Source: an uncultured Mollicutes bacterium (GTDB taxonomy: Bacteria > Bacillota_I > Bacilli_A > RFN20 > CAG-826). Taken from it: DNA of 64,000 bases. Shown piece after piece: positions 25,726 to 39,457 of the stretch (position 1 is the stretch's first letter; every line of letters starts with the position of its first letter). Location: the NCBI GenBank assembly GCA_900540365.1, contig UQFN01000004.1, positions 56,607-120,606 on the forward strand, given 5' to 3'. The notes below the pieces were generated by a model, which saw only the letters and a list, made by a program, of their open reading frames with translations, ran no database searches and was not told the DNA's origin. A program made the translations under genes and the position numbers.

Positions 25726-25740
25726 AAAACAAAACAGATG
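25726..25740 (+). other. 5' arm of the pre-16S processing stem
   Basis: AAAACAAAACAGATG is the exact reverse complement of 27421-27435 downstream of 16S. Together they form the RNase III cleavage stem that brackets 16S rRNA. Confidence 0.8.
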
Positions 25741-25801
25741 TACAAACAAAACAACGTCAATTAATTTAATTTTTAAACCAGAATAATTTTGAACTAGAAT
25801 A

Positions 25802-27330
<1,529 letters not shown>

Positions 27331-27420
27331 ATGGAGAAAGAAAATCGGCTGAAGTAAGTCGATGTGTAATTAATAAAACCTATATTTTTCTAGATTTTAT
27401 TCGAATTGGCGTTGTAAAAT

Positions 27421-27435
27421 CATCTGTTTTGTTTT
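27421..27435 (+). other. 3' arm of the pre-16S processing stem
   Basis: CATCTGTTTTGTTTT, complementary to 25726-25740. The 16S-23S spacer (27331-27593) contains no tRNA gene. Confidence 0.8.
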
Positions 27436-27461
27436 GAGGGAATAGAATTCTCTTAAAAATT

Positions 27462-27483
27462 GTTCTTTGAAAACTAGATATTT
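27462..27483 (+). other. 5' arm of the pre-23S processing stem
   Basis: Begins GTTCTTTGAAAACTAGATAT and pairs with 30529-30550 with two mismatches. A further ATGTTCTTT (27491-27499) can pair with AAAGAACAT near 30517. Confidence 0.75.
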
Positions 27484-27593
27484 AATAAAACATGTTCTTT
27501 CTGTTAAAAGCAAAAGAAATCATTGAGTAATCAATAAAATTGCGAATTAACATATTGATCGTTAAGACACAAATGTAAACCTAAAATTTTCGA

Positions 27594-30479
<2,886 letters not shown>

Positions 30480-30528
30480 CAAAGATTTAAGAAATCACAA
30501 GAAGTTTTAGGAAAAAAAGAACATTTAA

Positions 30529-30550
30529 AAATATCTAGTTTTCAGGGAAC
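30529..30550 (+). other. 3' arm of the pre-23S processing stem
   Basis: Starts AAATATCTAGTTTTCAGGG and is complementary to 27462-27483, located between the 23S and 5S genes. Confidence 0.75.
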
Positions 30551-30578
30551 ATATTTAAGAGTATAATTTCCTTGACAA

Positions 30579-30692
30579 GAAGTCTGGTGACGATAACGCA
30601 GTGGACACACCTCTTCCCATCCCGAACAGAGAAGTTAAGCACTGTAGTGGCGAAGGTATTGGCAACAAGAGAATAGCAAGTCGCTGGGCTTC
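30579..30692 (+). rRNA. rrf: 5S ribosomal RNA
   Basis: 114 bases from GAAGTCTGGTGACGATAACG to the pairing end GCTGGGCTTC. Conserved internal stretches CCCATCCCGAACAGAGAAG and TTAAGC are present. The last stem is followed directly by a run of seven T, so the mature 3' end may also be the transcription terminator. Confidence 0.95.
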
Positions 30693-30763
30693 TTTTTTAT
30701 TAATATAAAAAAGAGCGCATTTTATCGTCTAAATTTATTATTTTTAATTAAAGGTTAAAATGG

Positions 30764-30769
30764 TATAAT
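30764..30769 (+). promoter_or_regulatory. -10 box of a probable leaderless transcript (asp23-like gene)
   Basis: TATAAT ends six bases before the ATG at 30776, so the expected +1 is at or next to the A of the start codon. No Shine-Dalgarno sequence and no clear -35. Confidence 0.65.
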
Positions 30770-30775
30770 ATTTGC

Positions 30776-31138
30776 ATGGTATCAAAAGAATTAGAAAGTG
30801 TTGAAGCAATTAGTGTAAAAGTTTCAATCAAAGATATAGCTTCCTTAATTGGAAGTGTTTGTGAAAGTAGTTATGGAGTAATTGGACTTACTGATGTAAA
30901 AGATGTCCGAAATACTTTTGCTACCATTTTAAATAAAGAAAATTATGTAGAAGGCATATTATTAAGAAAAGTTAGAAGTAAATATGTCGTTGATGTACAT
31001 GTTGTAATAGTTAGTGGAGTTAAGATCTCCGAAGTTGTCAACGAATTAAGTAAACGAATATCTTATAATTTAGAGCAGCAATATGGTAAAATTTTTTCTA
31101 AAATAAATATTTTCGTTGAAGAACTTCGAGTCATTTAA
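30776..31138 (+). CDS. Asp23/Gls24 family envelope-stress protein (YloU-like)
   Basis: 120 residues. SVKVSIKDIASLIGSVCESSYGVIGL and VDVHVVIVSGVKISEVVNELSKRISYNLEQQYG match the Asp23/YloU fold. It directly precedes fakA, the conserved yloU-yloV pairing of Firmicutes. The molecular role is unclear; relatives associate with the membrane or alkaline stress. The ATG has no Shine-Dalgarno site and lies six bases after TATAAT. Confidence 0.88.
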   Translation: MVSKELESVEAISVKVSIKDIASLIGSVCESSYGVIGLTDVKDVRNTFATILNKENYVEGILLRKVRSKYVVDVHVVIVSGVKISEVVNELSKRISYNLEQQYGKIFSKINIFVEELRVI

Positions 31139-31156
31139 TTCCTTTGAGGGTTTAAT

Positions 31157-32860
31157 ATGAAGTCAATTAATAGCGAAACATTTAAAATGATGCTTCTTAG
31201 TGGAGCAAATAATTTATATAACAATTATCCAGAAATCGATGCACTTAACGTTTTCCCTGTTCCAGATGGTGATACAGGAATGAATATGAATTTAACGATG
31301 CAAAGTGGTGCAAAAGAAATTTCTAATCGTAATGATGATGATATATATACAATAGCCAAAGTCTTTTCTAAAGGTTTATTAATGGGAGCAAGAGGTAATA
31401 GTGGAGTTATTACTTCACAAATCTTTAGAGGAATTGCTGATGGAATGGCAAGTAAAGTTAGTGTCGATGCTATTGAACTTGCAAGTGCCTTTGAAAATGG
31501 TACACGCGTAGCTTATAAAGCAGTTATTAAGCCTGTTGAAGGAACTATTTTAACTGTTATTAGAGAAAGTAGTGAATATTTAGCAAAACACGTTGATGAA
31601 AATACTTCAATTGAAAAAGCTTTTAATCTTTTATTAACCGAAGCTCGTAAATCTCTTAAAAGGACTCCTGATTTATTACCAGTTTTAAAAGAAGTTGGTG
31701 TTGTTGATAGTGGTGGAGCAGGTTTAATTAAAATATTTGAAGGCATGCAAAGTGCTTTAAATGGCGAATTTATTGATAAAGTAAATGCAACATCCACAGA
31801 TATTAAAGGTAGTGCTCAAGTTGCTGCTGATGAAAATAACGATGAATTTGGTTATTGTACTGAATTTATTATGCGTCTTGGACCTGATAGTGTTAAAAGA
31901 CCATTCCAAAAAAATCGTTTCACAAGTGTTTTAAATAGTCATGGTAATAGCTTAGTTGTTGTTCAAGATGAAGACATTGTTAAAGTCCATGTCCATACAT
32001 TAAATCCAGGAAATATTCTCTCTTATGCTCAAAACTTTGGAGAATTCGTTAAACTTAAAATCGAAAATATGACTGAACAACATAATGAGATTTTATTAAA
32101 CGAAATGAATAAAAATAACGACGAAAAAAGTGCTGCGGCTAAATTAAAAGAAGCCCCATTAAGTGCTCCAAAAGAGAAAAAAGAAACTCCTTTAAAAGAA
32201 TATGCTTTAATTGCTACTAGTTCAGGAAAAGGAATTGATGAGTTTTTTAAAGAAATAGGTGTTGATGAAATTGTTAGTGGAGGACAAACAATGAATCCTT
32301 CTACCAATGATTTCTTAGAAAAAATTGAAAAAGTTCATGCTAAGACTGTATATTTATTCCCTAATAATGGAAATATCATTTTAGCTGCTAATCAAGCTCG
32401 TGATGTTTTAGAAGGTAAAGTTGAAGTTGTTGTTATTCCAACTAAAACAATTATGCAAGGAATTGTTGCTTCAATGAACTTTAATCCAGAATTTGATAGT
32501 AAAATTAATGCTGAGGAAATGACTAATGCTATTGATACTGTTAAAAGTGGAAGTGTTACTTTTAGTATTAAAGATACTGAAATTGATGGTGTGAAAGTTA
32601 AAAAAGATGAATATATGGCTATTAAAGAAAGTAAAAACATTATTTCATCTCATAAAAATAAATTTGATGCTCTTAAAGATTTAGTTAAACATCTTGTTGA
32701 TGAAGATAGTTCAATTCTTACAATTCTAGTTGGTAATGATATTAATGATAAAGAACTTAAACGTATCGAAGATTATTATAATAAAGAATATAAAAACATT
32801 GATTGTGATATTAAACGTGGTGATCAACCTGTTTATAGCTTCATTGTTGGAGTTGAATAA
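31157..32860 (+). CDS. fakA: Fatty acid kinase catalytic subunit FakA (DAK2 domain, YloV-like)
   Basis: 567 residues. The N-terminal DhaL/DAK2 kinase domain has the Mg-ATP motif FPVPDGDTGMNMNLT (about 32-46) and GARGNSGVITSQI. The middle and C-terminal EDD-like region (about 200-565) contains GDQPVYSFIVGVE at the end. FakA phosphorylates fatty acids delivered by FakB proteins; none is seen in this window. Together with PlsX downstream this fits uptake of host or environmental fatty acids, since no fab genes occur here. Followed by a strong terminator. Confidence 0.92.
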   Translation: MKSINSETFKMMLLSGANNLYNNYPEIDALNVFPVPDGDTGMNMNLTMQSGAKEISNRNDDDIYTIAKVFSKGLLMGARGNSGVITSQIFRGIADGMASKVSVDAIELASAFENGTRVAYKAVIKPVEGTILTVIRESSEYLAKHVDENTSIEKAFNLLLTEARKSLKRTPDLLPVLKEVGVVDSGGAGLIKIFEGMQSALNGEFIDKVNATSTDIKGSAQVAADENNDEFGYCTEFIMRLGPDSVKRPFQKNRFTSVLNSHGNSLVVVQDEDIVKVHVHTLNPGNILSYAQNFGEFVKLKIENMTEQHNEILLNEMNKNNDEKSAAAKLKEAPLSAPKEKKETPLKEYALIATSSGKGIDEFFKEIGVDEIVSGGQTMNPSTNDFLEKIEKVHAKTVYLFPNNGNIILAANQARDVLEGKVEVVVIPTKTIMQGIVASMNFNPEFDSKINAEEMTNAIDTVKSGSVTFSIKDTEIDGVKVKKDEYMAIKESKNIISSHKNKFDALKDLVKHLVDEDSSILTILVGNDINDKELKRIEDYYNKEYKNIDCDIKRGDQPVYSFIVGVE

Positions 32861-32877
32861 ATTAATTTAAAAAATAT

Positions 32878-32917
32878 AAAGATTCCTTAAACTTATAATA
32901 AAGGAATCTTTTTTTAT
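32878..32917 (+). terminator. Terminator after fakA
   Basis: Stem AAAGATTCCTT / AAGGAATCTTT followed by TTTTATTTATTTTTTTT. Confidence 0.92.
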
Positions 32918-32969
32918 TTATTTTTTTTAAATACTTGTTAATATAAAATTAAGTAATAAAAAAATAAAT

Positions 32970-33791
32970 ATGAGAAAAGTAGTAATTTTAATTTTATCAA
33001 GTTTAACTTTATGTTCATGTAACAATGTAGATCCTTATACTAATTTTATTAATGAAATAAAGACTAAACATAACAATGAGTATGAAGGATATCGTTACCA
33101 TTCGTTTTTTAAAGAAAGTGTATGTGTTAATGAAGAAACTAATGAAATATATATTATAGAAACTAAAGCAGATGTTGATTATGGAAGTAATTTTTCAGTT
33201 GGAACATATTATTGGGATCGCAATGTTCCAATATTACTTGATGAATATATTACGATTAGTTATATAAATAACCAAGTTCTTGAATATAAGCAAAATATAA
33301 GAAGAGTAGTTAATCAAAATGAGAATTTATGTAAAATTTATAATACAAAGATAAACTATCTTGATGAAACATTATCTAAAGAAGAAGTTTATGATTTTGA
33401 TTTAAATAAAGGTAAGCAATATTTTCATGCTGATTGTTGGACATTCTTCCTTAGTTCACTTGGAACTATTTATACTGGTTCAATAGATAAAGTTGTTATT
33501 AATTATATTGAAGATAATATAGTTTATTTAGATGTTGATTTTAGTTATAAAACAATTAATTATCAATATTATTATGATAGAAAATTAGTAGTTGATTTTA
33601 AATATGGATTAATTTCAAATGAAATAATGCATTTTTATTTTGATGATGATTTAAAAATATATCAAATTGATAAAGTAGATAATTCTACTTATTATATCTT
33701 TGATAAGAAGACTAATAAGATTTCTGCAACATATTTAGTTAGTAGTAAGATTAAACTTGTTAGTAGAAGTGAATTTGAGGTAACTTTATGA
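32970..33791 (+). CDS. Lipoprotein A1, family unknown
   Basis: 273 residues with a type II signal peptide ending in LTLCSC (lipidated Cys near residue 17), so a membrane-anchored surface lipoprotein. The mature part is rich in Tyr, Asn and Asp. It is clearly paralogous to the protein at 34910-35725 (shared features FYFDDDL, IYQIDK/MTKII, YYIFD/TYIFKDD). I recognise no domain. The stop overlaps the next start as ATGA. Very AT-rich codon use compared with neighbours. No ortholog is expected at this place in Bacillus. Confidence 0.75.
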   Translation: MRKVVILILSSLTLCSCNNVDPYTNFINEIKTKHNNEYEGYRYHSFFKESVCVNEETNEIYIIETKADVDYGSNFSVGTYYWDRNVPILLDEYITISYINNQVLEYKQNIRRVVNQNENLCKIYNTKINYLDETLSKEEVYDFDLNKGKQYFHADCWTFFLSSLGTIYTGSIDKVVINYIEDNIVYLDVDFSYKTINYQYYYDRKLVVDFKYGLISNEIMHFYFDDDLKIYQIDKVDNSTYYIFDKKTNKISATYLVSSKIKLVSRSEFEVTL

Positions 33792-34748
33792 GAAAAGTGG
33801 GCATTTTATTTAGTTTAGTTACTTTATTATCTTTAACTTCTTGTAATGAAGACACTATTTTAAATAATATTATTAATTTAAAAAATCGTCTTGATTATTT
33901 AAATGGACATTATGATACAGGTAGATATAGTTATTATCCTTATTATCAAAGTTATGATTTATCTTCATTTTTAAAAACAAGTGATAATTATGAATTGTTA
34001 AATATAAAAGGTGATTTTGAACTTGAAATGGATTATAGCAAAGTTAAAAATCGAAATGGTTATATTGAATTTAACTTAATTAATGGAGAAATAGAATCTA
34101 ATTTATATTCTAGTTTATATATTAAAATAGTTTTTAAATTTGATACTTATATTGATATTTCTTATATTGATAAGCTAAATCCTTTAAATAATATGCATGG
34201 AACGTATTTTTTAGAAGGTAAACCTAATATAACTTTTGATTTTAGTTCCATATTTAATAGATTTAGATAATTTAATTAATGAAGCTTACTTAAATTTAAA
34301 AGATGAAGCAATTATTGATACTAAACTAGCTAATTATGAAGAAATAAGTGGGTATACACCTTTAAATGAAGTTAATATTAGTCTTGATACTTTTTTAAGT
34401 ATTTATAGAGATGTTAAAGAAAATGATAATTTATTAAATAAAGGTAAAATTTATGAATATGTTTCTTATTTTGATTTAATTCCTTCTGTTCCTTTTTCTC
34501 AAAATAAATATTATTTTAAAAATGGTTGGGTTAAAGAACTTGCTAGAAGAAGTTATTATGAAGATAATTTAGTTAATTTTAACTTTAATGAATCTTTAAA
34601 AGCTAATCAAGAAACATTTTATAATTTAGTTCTTCCTTCTTCAAATGATCGAATTTTAATTAATAATAACTTAGACTATTTTACTAATATAAATTTAGGT
34701 TATAAATCAAATTTAAGAGATTTTGTCGAAATGTTAAAAAATCGATAA
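33788..34748 (+). pseudogene. Lipoprotein B1, frameshifted copy
   Basis: The first part (33788-34270) begins MRKVGILFSLVTLLSLTSCN, a lipoprotein signal, and stops after 160 residues. The continuation is in another frame (to 34748): PYLIDLDNLINEAY... and ends YKSNLRDFVEMLKNR. Joined together they align along the whole length of the intact paralog at 35722-36702 (NLLNKGKIYEYVSYFDLIP against KLLNKGSITEYVSYFDIYP). The change of frame lies at about 34240-34262 and equals one lost or two gained bases. It could be a true pseudogene, phase variation or an assembly error. There is no homopolymer longer than four bases at the site. Confidence 0.75.
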
Positions 34749-34909
34749 TAATCGTTTGTTTATTTACAAAATTAATTTCAAATTTATTACATTTTATTTA
34801 CAAAAAAATTTCGTATGTTAGTATGAAAGTAGATGAATAACTTATAAATTGATATTACTTTAAAAATTAGTTTTTATCTTTTAGTTATTTTTTCTAATTA
34901 GGGGGAATT

Positions 34910-35725
34910 ATGAAAAAATTTGTTTTACTTTTTATCCCATTACTAGCTTTAACTTCTTGTGGAAATAATCCAACTGATGAATTTATAACAGCTATAAATG
35001 ATCAACATGAAAAAGGCAAATTTTTTCAAAATTATGATTATTATCGAAAGAGTTCATTTATTAACGAAGAAGATAATAAAATATATATAACCACTTATAA
35101 TGCAAAAATTTTTAAAGAAGATGGAATTTGGGATTACGACTTAAAACATCTTAAAGGAGATTTGATGGATGTTGAAGTAAATAGGTTTTATTTTGAAAAA
35201 AATGAACTTGTTTATAAAGAAAATATAGTTTATAAATTTAAAGATAAAACAAATTATTTTAATTTAACAAAAATTGATAATAATGGTGATATAGTCTCTC
35301 AAGAAGAATCTAGTTTTAAAGCTAATCCTCCAAGATATATTTATACTAGTATTGATACTTTTTTCTTTTCAGTTCCTAATAATGTGATTTCTGGATTGGA
35401 ATTATTTTTAATATATAACAGCATTGATATAAACTATTTTGAACCTAATAATATTGTTGTTAATTTTGATAACAAAGATGTTTATACAAATAAGGATATC
35501 TTAGATCAAAATAACAATTTAATATCAACTTTCTATTATAAAAAAAGTAGTGATGGTATAAGTAAATTTTATTTTGATGATGAATTAAGAATGACAAAGA
35601 TTATTTCTTTAGCTAATAACACTTATATTTTTAAAGATGATGTAACAAATATTTATAATCATCAATTTAATGGCACAGTATATGAAGAATTAAATTCAAT
35701 TGATTCTTTTGAGGTAGTTATATGA
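34910..35725 (+). CDS. Lipoprotein A2, paralog of A1
   Basis: 271 residues, lipobox LALTSC (Cys near 17). Similar in length and pattern to the protein at 32970-33791, including a long AT-rich, Tyr/Asn-rich mature region. Preceded by AGGGGG. Stop and the next start overlap (ATGA), repeating the arrangement of the first pair. Function unknown; probably exposed on the cell surface. Confidence 0.75.
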   Translation: MKKFVLLFIPLLALTSCGNNPTDEFITAINDQHEKGKFFQNYDYYRKSSFINEEDNKIYITTYNAKIFKEDGIWDYDLKHLKGDLMDVEVNRFYFEKNELVYKENIVYKFKDKTNYFNLTKIDNNGDIVSQEESSFKANPPRYIYTSIDTFFFSVPNNVISGLELFLIYNSIDINYFEPNNIVVNFDNKDVYTNKDILDQNNNLISTFYYKKSSDGISKFYFDDELRMTKIISLANNTYIFKDDVTNIYNHQFNGTVYEELNSIDSFEVVI

Positions 35726-36702
35726 AAAAGACTTTTATTTTTTTAAGTTTATTTCCGTTATTAGTTTTAACTTCATGTAATAGTGATCCTCTTTTAGAAA
35801 ATATTATTAATTTTAAGAACCGAGTTAATAATTTAAAAGAACTTTATTATGTAAATGGCGATAATTACTATTTTGGGAAATATTATTTAAATTCTTATTA
35901 TCAAAATAATGATAATTATGAAATATTATCAATTAATGGAGATATTGTTTATCAATATTATGCTTTTATAACAAGAGATCAAATTGAAGTTGAAAATGTT
36001 TATGGCGATATTACTTTTAATTTAATAAGTGGAAATTTAAATAGTAATCAAAAAACAAGTTTATTAGTCAACCTAAATTTTAAAAATAGGATTTATTATG
36101 ATATTAGTTATGTTGATGCATCTGATAGTTCGCAAAATTATACTGCTAAATATTATATTAATAAAAATATCAATTTAATTTATGACTTAAATAAAAATTT
36201 GATTAATCTTGATGATTTTGTTAATTATTATTATCAAAATATAGTTAATAACAAAAACACTTCAATCGAAGTAGCAACTTCTAAAAGTATGGATATAAAT
36301 AGTTATCTTTTTTCATATTCTGATATATCTAATAATTATTCAAATAATACTTATTTAAGAATAAATCGAGATATTTTAAATAGTGATAAATTACTTAATA
36401 AAGGTAGTATTACTGAATATGTTTCTTATTTTGATATATACCCATATGTTGATGGAAATAGTTTGCCAATGACGTTTTATAATGGTCAACTTGAAAAAAT
36501 TAGTCGTATAGCTAATTATAATAATGAAGATAATTCTGAGATCTTTATTTTTAATGAAGAATTTAGTGCTAATAGATATGAAGAATATATTTATGAAGAA
36601 CCTAATAAGATAGATTATGAATTAATAGAAAATACAAATTTAAGTAATATTACTTTAAGTTATAAGTCAAATTTAAGAGATATATTAAATCTTTTAGCTT
36701 AA
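35722..36702 (+). CDS. Lipoprotein B2, paralog of B1
   Basis: 326 residues with lipobox VLTSC. Full-length version of the frameshifted gene at 33788-34748. N-terminal helix IINFKNRVNNLKE, repeated Tyr/Asn-rich segments and a C-terminus ending ITLSYKSNLRDILNLLA. I recognise no known domain. It is translated with A2 by overlap (GAGGT before the start). A and B may act as a two-component lipoprotein complex, which is inference from the duplicated pairing. Confidence 0.75.
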   Translation: MKKTFIFLSLFPLLVLTSCNSDPLLENIINFKNRVNNLKELYYVNGDNYYFGKYYLNSYYQNNDNYEILSINGDIVYQYYAFITRDQIEVENVYGDITFNLISGNLNSNQKTSLLVNLNFKNRIYYDISYVDASDSSQNYTAKYYINKNINLIYDLNKNLINLDDFVNYYYQNIVNNKNTSIEVATSKSMDINSYLFSYSDISNNYSNNTYLRINRDILNSDKLLNKGSITEYVSYFDIYPYVDGNSLPMTFYNGQLEKISRIANYNNEDNSEIFIFNEEFSANRYEEYIYEEPNKIDYELIENTNLSNITLSYKSNLRDILNLLA

Positions 36703-36725
36703 TTTTATTAATAACTATAATGAAT

Positions 36726-36747
36726 AATACAAAAAGTTGTATTTTTT
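36726..36747 (+). terminator. Terminator after lipoprotein pair 2
   Basis: 7-bp stem AATACAA / TTGTATT with an AAAG loop, then TTTT. TATACT at 36750-36755 after it is a likely -10 box for plsX. Confidence 0.6.
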
Positions 36748-36771
36748 GATATACTATTTAAGAGGTTTTTT

Positions 36772-37752
36772 ATGAAAATTGTAATTGATATGATGGGAGG
36801 AGATAACTCCTTAAACACTACAATCCCTGCAACTAAAGAGTTTCTTAATTTGTATAAAGATTTAGAATTATTTTTAATTGGTGATTTAGATATTTTAACT
36901 AAAGAATTTGCTAATTTTAAAAATGTTCAAGTATTTGAATCTAAAACAATTATTAAAATGGATGCTGACCCTTTAAGTGCTATTAGAGATAAAGAATCTA
37001 GTTTAATGGTTGCTATTAGAGTGTTTTTAGAAAATAATTGTGATGCTTTAATTAGTGCCGGAAGTACTGCAGCTTTATTAACAGCGGCTACTTTAAAAAT
37101 TAAACGAATTGAAGGAATAGTTCGTCCTTGTTTAGTTACAAGTTTTCCTACTTTAAAAGATAATAAGAAATTCGTTACTTGTGATTTAGGAGCTAATACA
37201 ACTTGTACAAAAGAAGAATTAGTACAATTTGCTATTATGGGAAGTATTTATTATAAAACTATTTATCAAGATAGCGCTTCTCCTAGAGTTTATTTACTTA
37301 ATAATGGAACTGAAGAAGAAAAAGGTACTCAGTTAAATAAAGAAGCTTATCCTCTTTTAAAAGAATGCAAAAAAATTAACTTCTTAGGTAATATGGAAGC
37401 TCGTGATCCTTTAAAAGGTGAACTTGAAGTATTAGTTTGTGATGGATATAGTGGAAATATTTTCCTTAAAACAATGGAAGGTACTGCTAGATCAATGTCT
37501 AAAATGATTAAAGAAGTATTTACTAAAAATATTTTTACTAAACTAAGTTATTTAGTTGTTCGTAAAGGTATTTCAAAAATGAAAGAAAAAATGGATTATA
37601 AAAATGTTGGTGGAGCATTACTTGCTGGAGTAAATGGAATTGTTATTAAAGCACATGGAAGTAGTGATAAACGTTGTTTCTTAAGTGCTTTAAATAATAG
37701 TTATAAACTTGTAAAAAACGATATGGTCAATCAAATTAAAGGTAATATTTAA
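36772..37752 (+). CDS. plsX: Phosphate acyltransferase PlsX
   Basis: 326 residues, standard. Interconverts acyl-ACP and acyl-phosphate. Starts MKIVIDMMGGDNS; other motifs are DADPLSAIRDKESSL, ISAGSTAALLTAA, FVTCDLGANTTC and KAHGSSDKRCFLSAL. In Bacillus it is followed by fabD, fabG and acpP; here rnc follows with a one-base overlap and those genes are absent. With FakA it probably feeds acyl-phosphate to PlsY. Confidence 0.95.
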   Translation: MKIVIDMMGGDNSLNTTIPATKEFLNLYKDLELFLIGDLDILTKEFANFKNVQVFESKTIIKMDADPLSAIRDKESSLMVAIRVFLENNCDALISAGSTAALLTAATLKIKRIEGIVRPCLVTSFPTLKDNKKFVTCDLGANTTCTKEELVQFAIMGSIYYKTIYQDSASPRVYLLNNGTEEEKGTQLNKEAYPLLKECKKINFLGNMEARDPLKGELEVLVCDGYSGNIFLKTMEGTARSMSKMIKEVFTKNIFTKLSYLVVRKGISKMKEKMDYKNVGGALLAGVNGIVIKAHGSSDKRCFLSALNNSYKLVKNDMVNQIKGNI

Positions 37753-38444
37753 TGACTAGAAAAAATCTTGATCAATTTTTTAAAAAATTTAATATAACTC
37801 CTAAAAATAGAGAGCTTTTTGAAATGGCTTTTACCCATTCTTCTTTTAATAGTGATGCTAAAACTACCCATCATGATTATGAAAGACTCGAATTTATTGG
37901 AGATAGTGTTCTTGGATTTGTAGTAGCAAGTTTAATATATAAATATCATCCAGAAATGAAAGAAGGGGAAATGACTCGTACTAGATCAAGTTTAGTTCAA
38001 TCTAATAGTTTAGCTAAATATGCAATTAATCTTGGATATAATGAATATATTCGAGCAGGTCATTCTTTATCACTTGAAGAAGCAAGTAAAAATCATAATA
38101 TTTTAGAAGATGTTTTTGAAGCAGTCATTGGAGCTTTATATTTAGATCAAGGAATTGAATTTTGTATAAAATTTATTACTAAAATTTTTAAAGATGATGT
38201 TATTAACTTTAAAATCGATGATTTTAAAGATTATAAATCACTTCTTCAAGAAGCAATGCAAGCAGAATATCGTGAAAGTGTCACTTATCGAGTTATTAGA
38301 GAAATGGGGCCACCTCATGATAAAACTTTTGAAGTAGAAGTTTTATTTAATAATTGTATTTTAGGTAAAGGAAGTGGAAAATCAAAAAAAGAAGCTGAAC
38401 AAAATGCAGCAAGTGATGCTTTAAAAAAGAAAGCGACATTGTAA
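37752..38444 (+). CDS. rnc: Ribonuclease III
   Basis: 230 residues. Catalytic domain with ERLEFIGDSVLGFVV and EDVFEAVIGALYLD (acidic metal ligands present), then a C-terminal dsRNA-binding domain (KSLLQEAMQAEY...GKGSGKSKKEAEQNAASDAL). Processes the rRNA precursor stems found at 25726-27435 and 27462-30550. The ATG overlaps the plsX stop. smc, normally next in Bacillus, is missing. Confidence 0.97.
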   Translation: MTRKNLDQFFKKFNITPKNRELFEMAFTHSSFNSDAKTTHHDYERLEFIGDSVLGFVVASLIYKYHPEMKEGEMTRTRSSLVQSNSLAKYAINLGYNEYIRAGHSLSLEEASKNHNILEDVFEAVIGALYLDQGIEFCIKFITKIFKDDVINFKIDDFKDYKSLLQEAMQAEYRESVTYRVIREMGPPHDKTFEVEVLFNNCILGKGSGKSKKEAEQNAASDALKKKATL

Positions 38445-38446
38445 AT

Positions 38447-39457
38447 ATGGGATTATTTAAGTTTTTAAAAGATAAATTTAAAAAGAAAGAAGAAAATTCA
38501 TTAGAAAACGAACAAACTCTTGAAAGTGTTAAAAAATATGATGAAGGATTAGCTAAATCAAGAGAAAATTTTTCTAAGCGTTTAAAAGCTTTAAATAAAG
38601 AATTTAAATCAAGAAAACTTGATGATAATTACTTTAATAATCTTGAAGAAATTTTAATTGAAGCTGATTGTGGAGTTGAATTTACTTTAAATACAATTGA
38701 AAAATTAGTAGAAATTGTTAAAAAAGAAAAATTAACAGATTTAAAAGAAATTAATGAACGATTAATTTCTTTAATGTTTAATAATTATAATGATGATAGT
38801 CAAAACGAAGATGATATAACTTTAAAAGAAGGTTTAAATGTATTTTTAGTAGTTGGAGTTAATGGAGTTGGTAAAACAACTTCAATTGCTAAACTGGCTA
38901 ATTTTTATTTAAAACAAAATAAAAAAGTCTTATTAGTTGCTGGAGATACTTTTAGAGCTGGAGCTAAAGAACAATTAACTATATGGGCTAATCGACTTAA
39001 TATTAATATTATTACTGGAAAAGAAAATGAAGATCCAGCTAGTGTAAGTTATGCTGGAGTTAAATATGCTAAAGAAAATAACTACGATTTAGTTATTTTA
39101 GATACCGCTGGAAGATTACAAAATAAAGTTAATTTAATGAATGAATTAAATAAAATTAAGCGCGTAATAAATAAAATAAGTGTTGCTAATATTTATACTT
39201 ATTTAGTTTTAGATGCTTCAACTGGCCAAAATGGAGTTTTACAAGCAAAAGCTTTTAAAGATGTTGTTGATATAAATGGAATAATTATTACTAAAATGGA
39301 TGGAACTAGTAAAGGTGGAATTATTTTAGCAATTAAAGATAGTTTAAATATTAAAGTTAATTTTATTGGTTTAGGTGAAAAACTTGATGACTTAGAAGTT
39401 TTTGATCTAAATAAATATTTATATGGTTTATGTAAGGAATTAATTGAAGATGAATGA
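38447..39457 (+). CDS. ftsY: Signal recognition particle receptor FtsY
   Basis: 336 residues. A short Lys/Glu-rich A region is followed by the NG GTPase: G1 GVNGVGKTTSIAKLA, DTFRAGAKEQL, G3 DTAGR, G4 TKMDG. It pairs with Ffh on the membrane for co-translational targeting to SecY. Ends in TGA, which overlaps the beginning of ylxM; this shows that TGA is a stop codon in this genome. Confidence 0.96.
   Translation: MGLFKFLKDKFKKKEENSLENEQTLESVKKYDEGLAKSRENFSKRLKALNKEFKSRKLDDNYFNNLEEILIEADCGVEFTLNTIEKLVEIVKKEKLTDLKEINERLISLMFNNYNDDSQNEDDITLKEGLNVFLVVGVNGVGKTTSIAKLANFYLKQNKKVLLVAGDTFRAGAKEQLTIWANRLNINIITGKENEDPASVSYAGVKYAKENNYDLVILDTAGRLQNKVNLMNELNKIKRVINKISVANIYTYLVLDASTGQNGVLQAKAFKDVVDINGIIITKMDGTSKGGIILAIKDSLNIKVNFIGLGEKLDDLEVFDLNKYLYGLCKELIEDE

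Noticed and set aside
27331..27593. Spacer tRNA between 16S and 23S
   Set aside because: No cloverleaf or TTCGA-type T-arm is visible; the region is explained by processing stems.
34236..34270. Programmed ribosomal frameshift in lipoprotein B1
   Set aside because: No slippery heptamer or downstream structure at the overlap, and the paralog B2 needs no shift.
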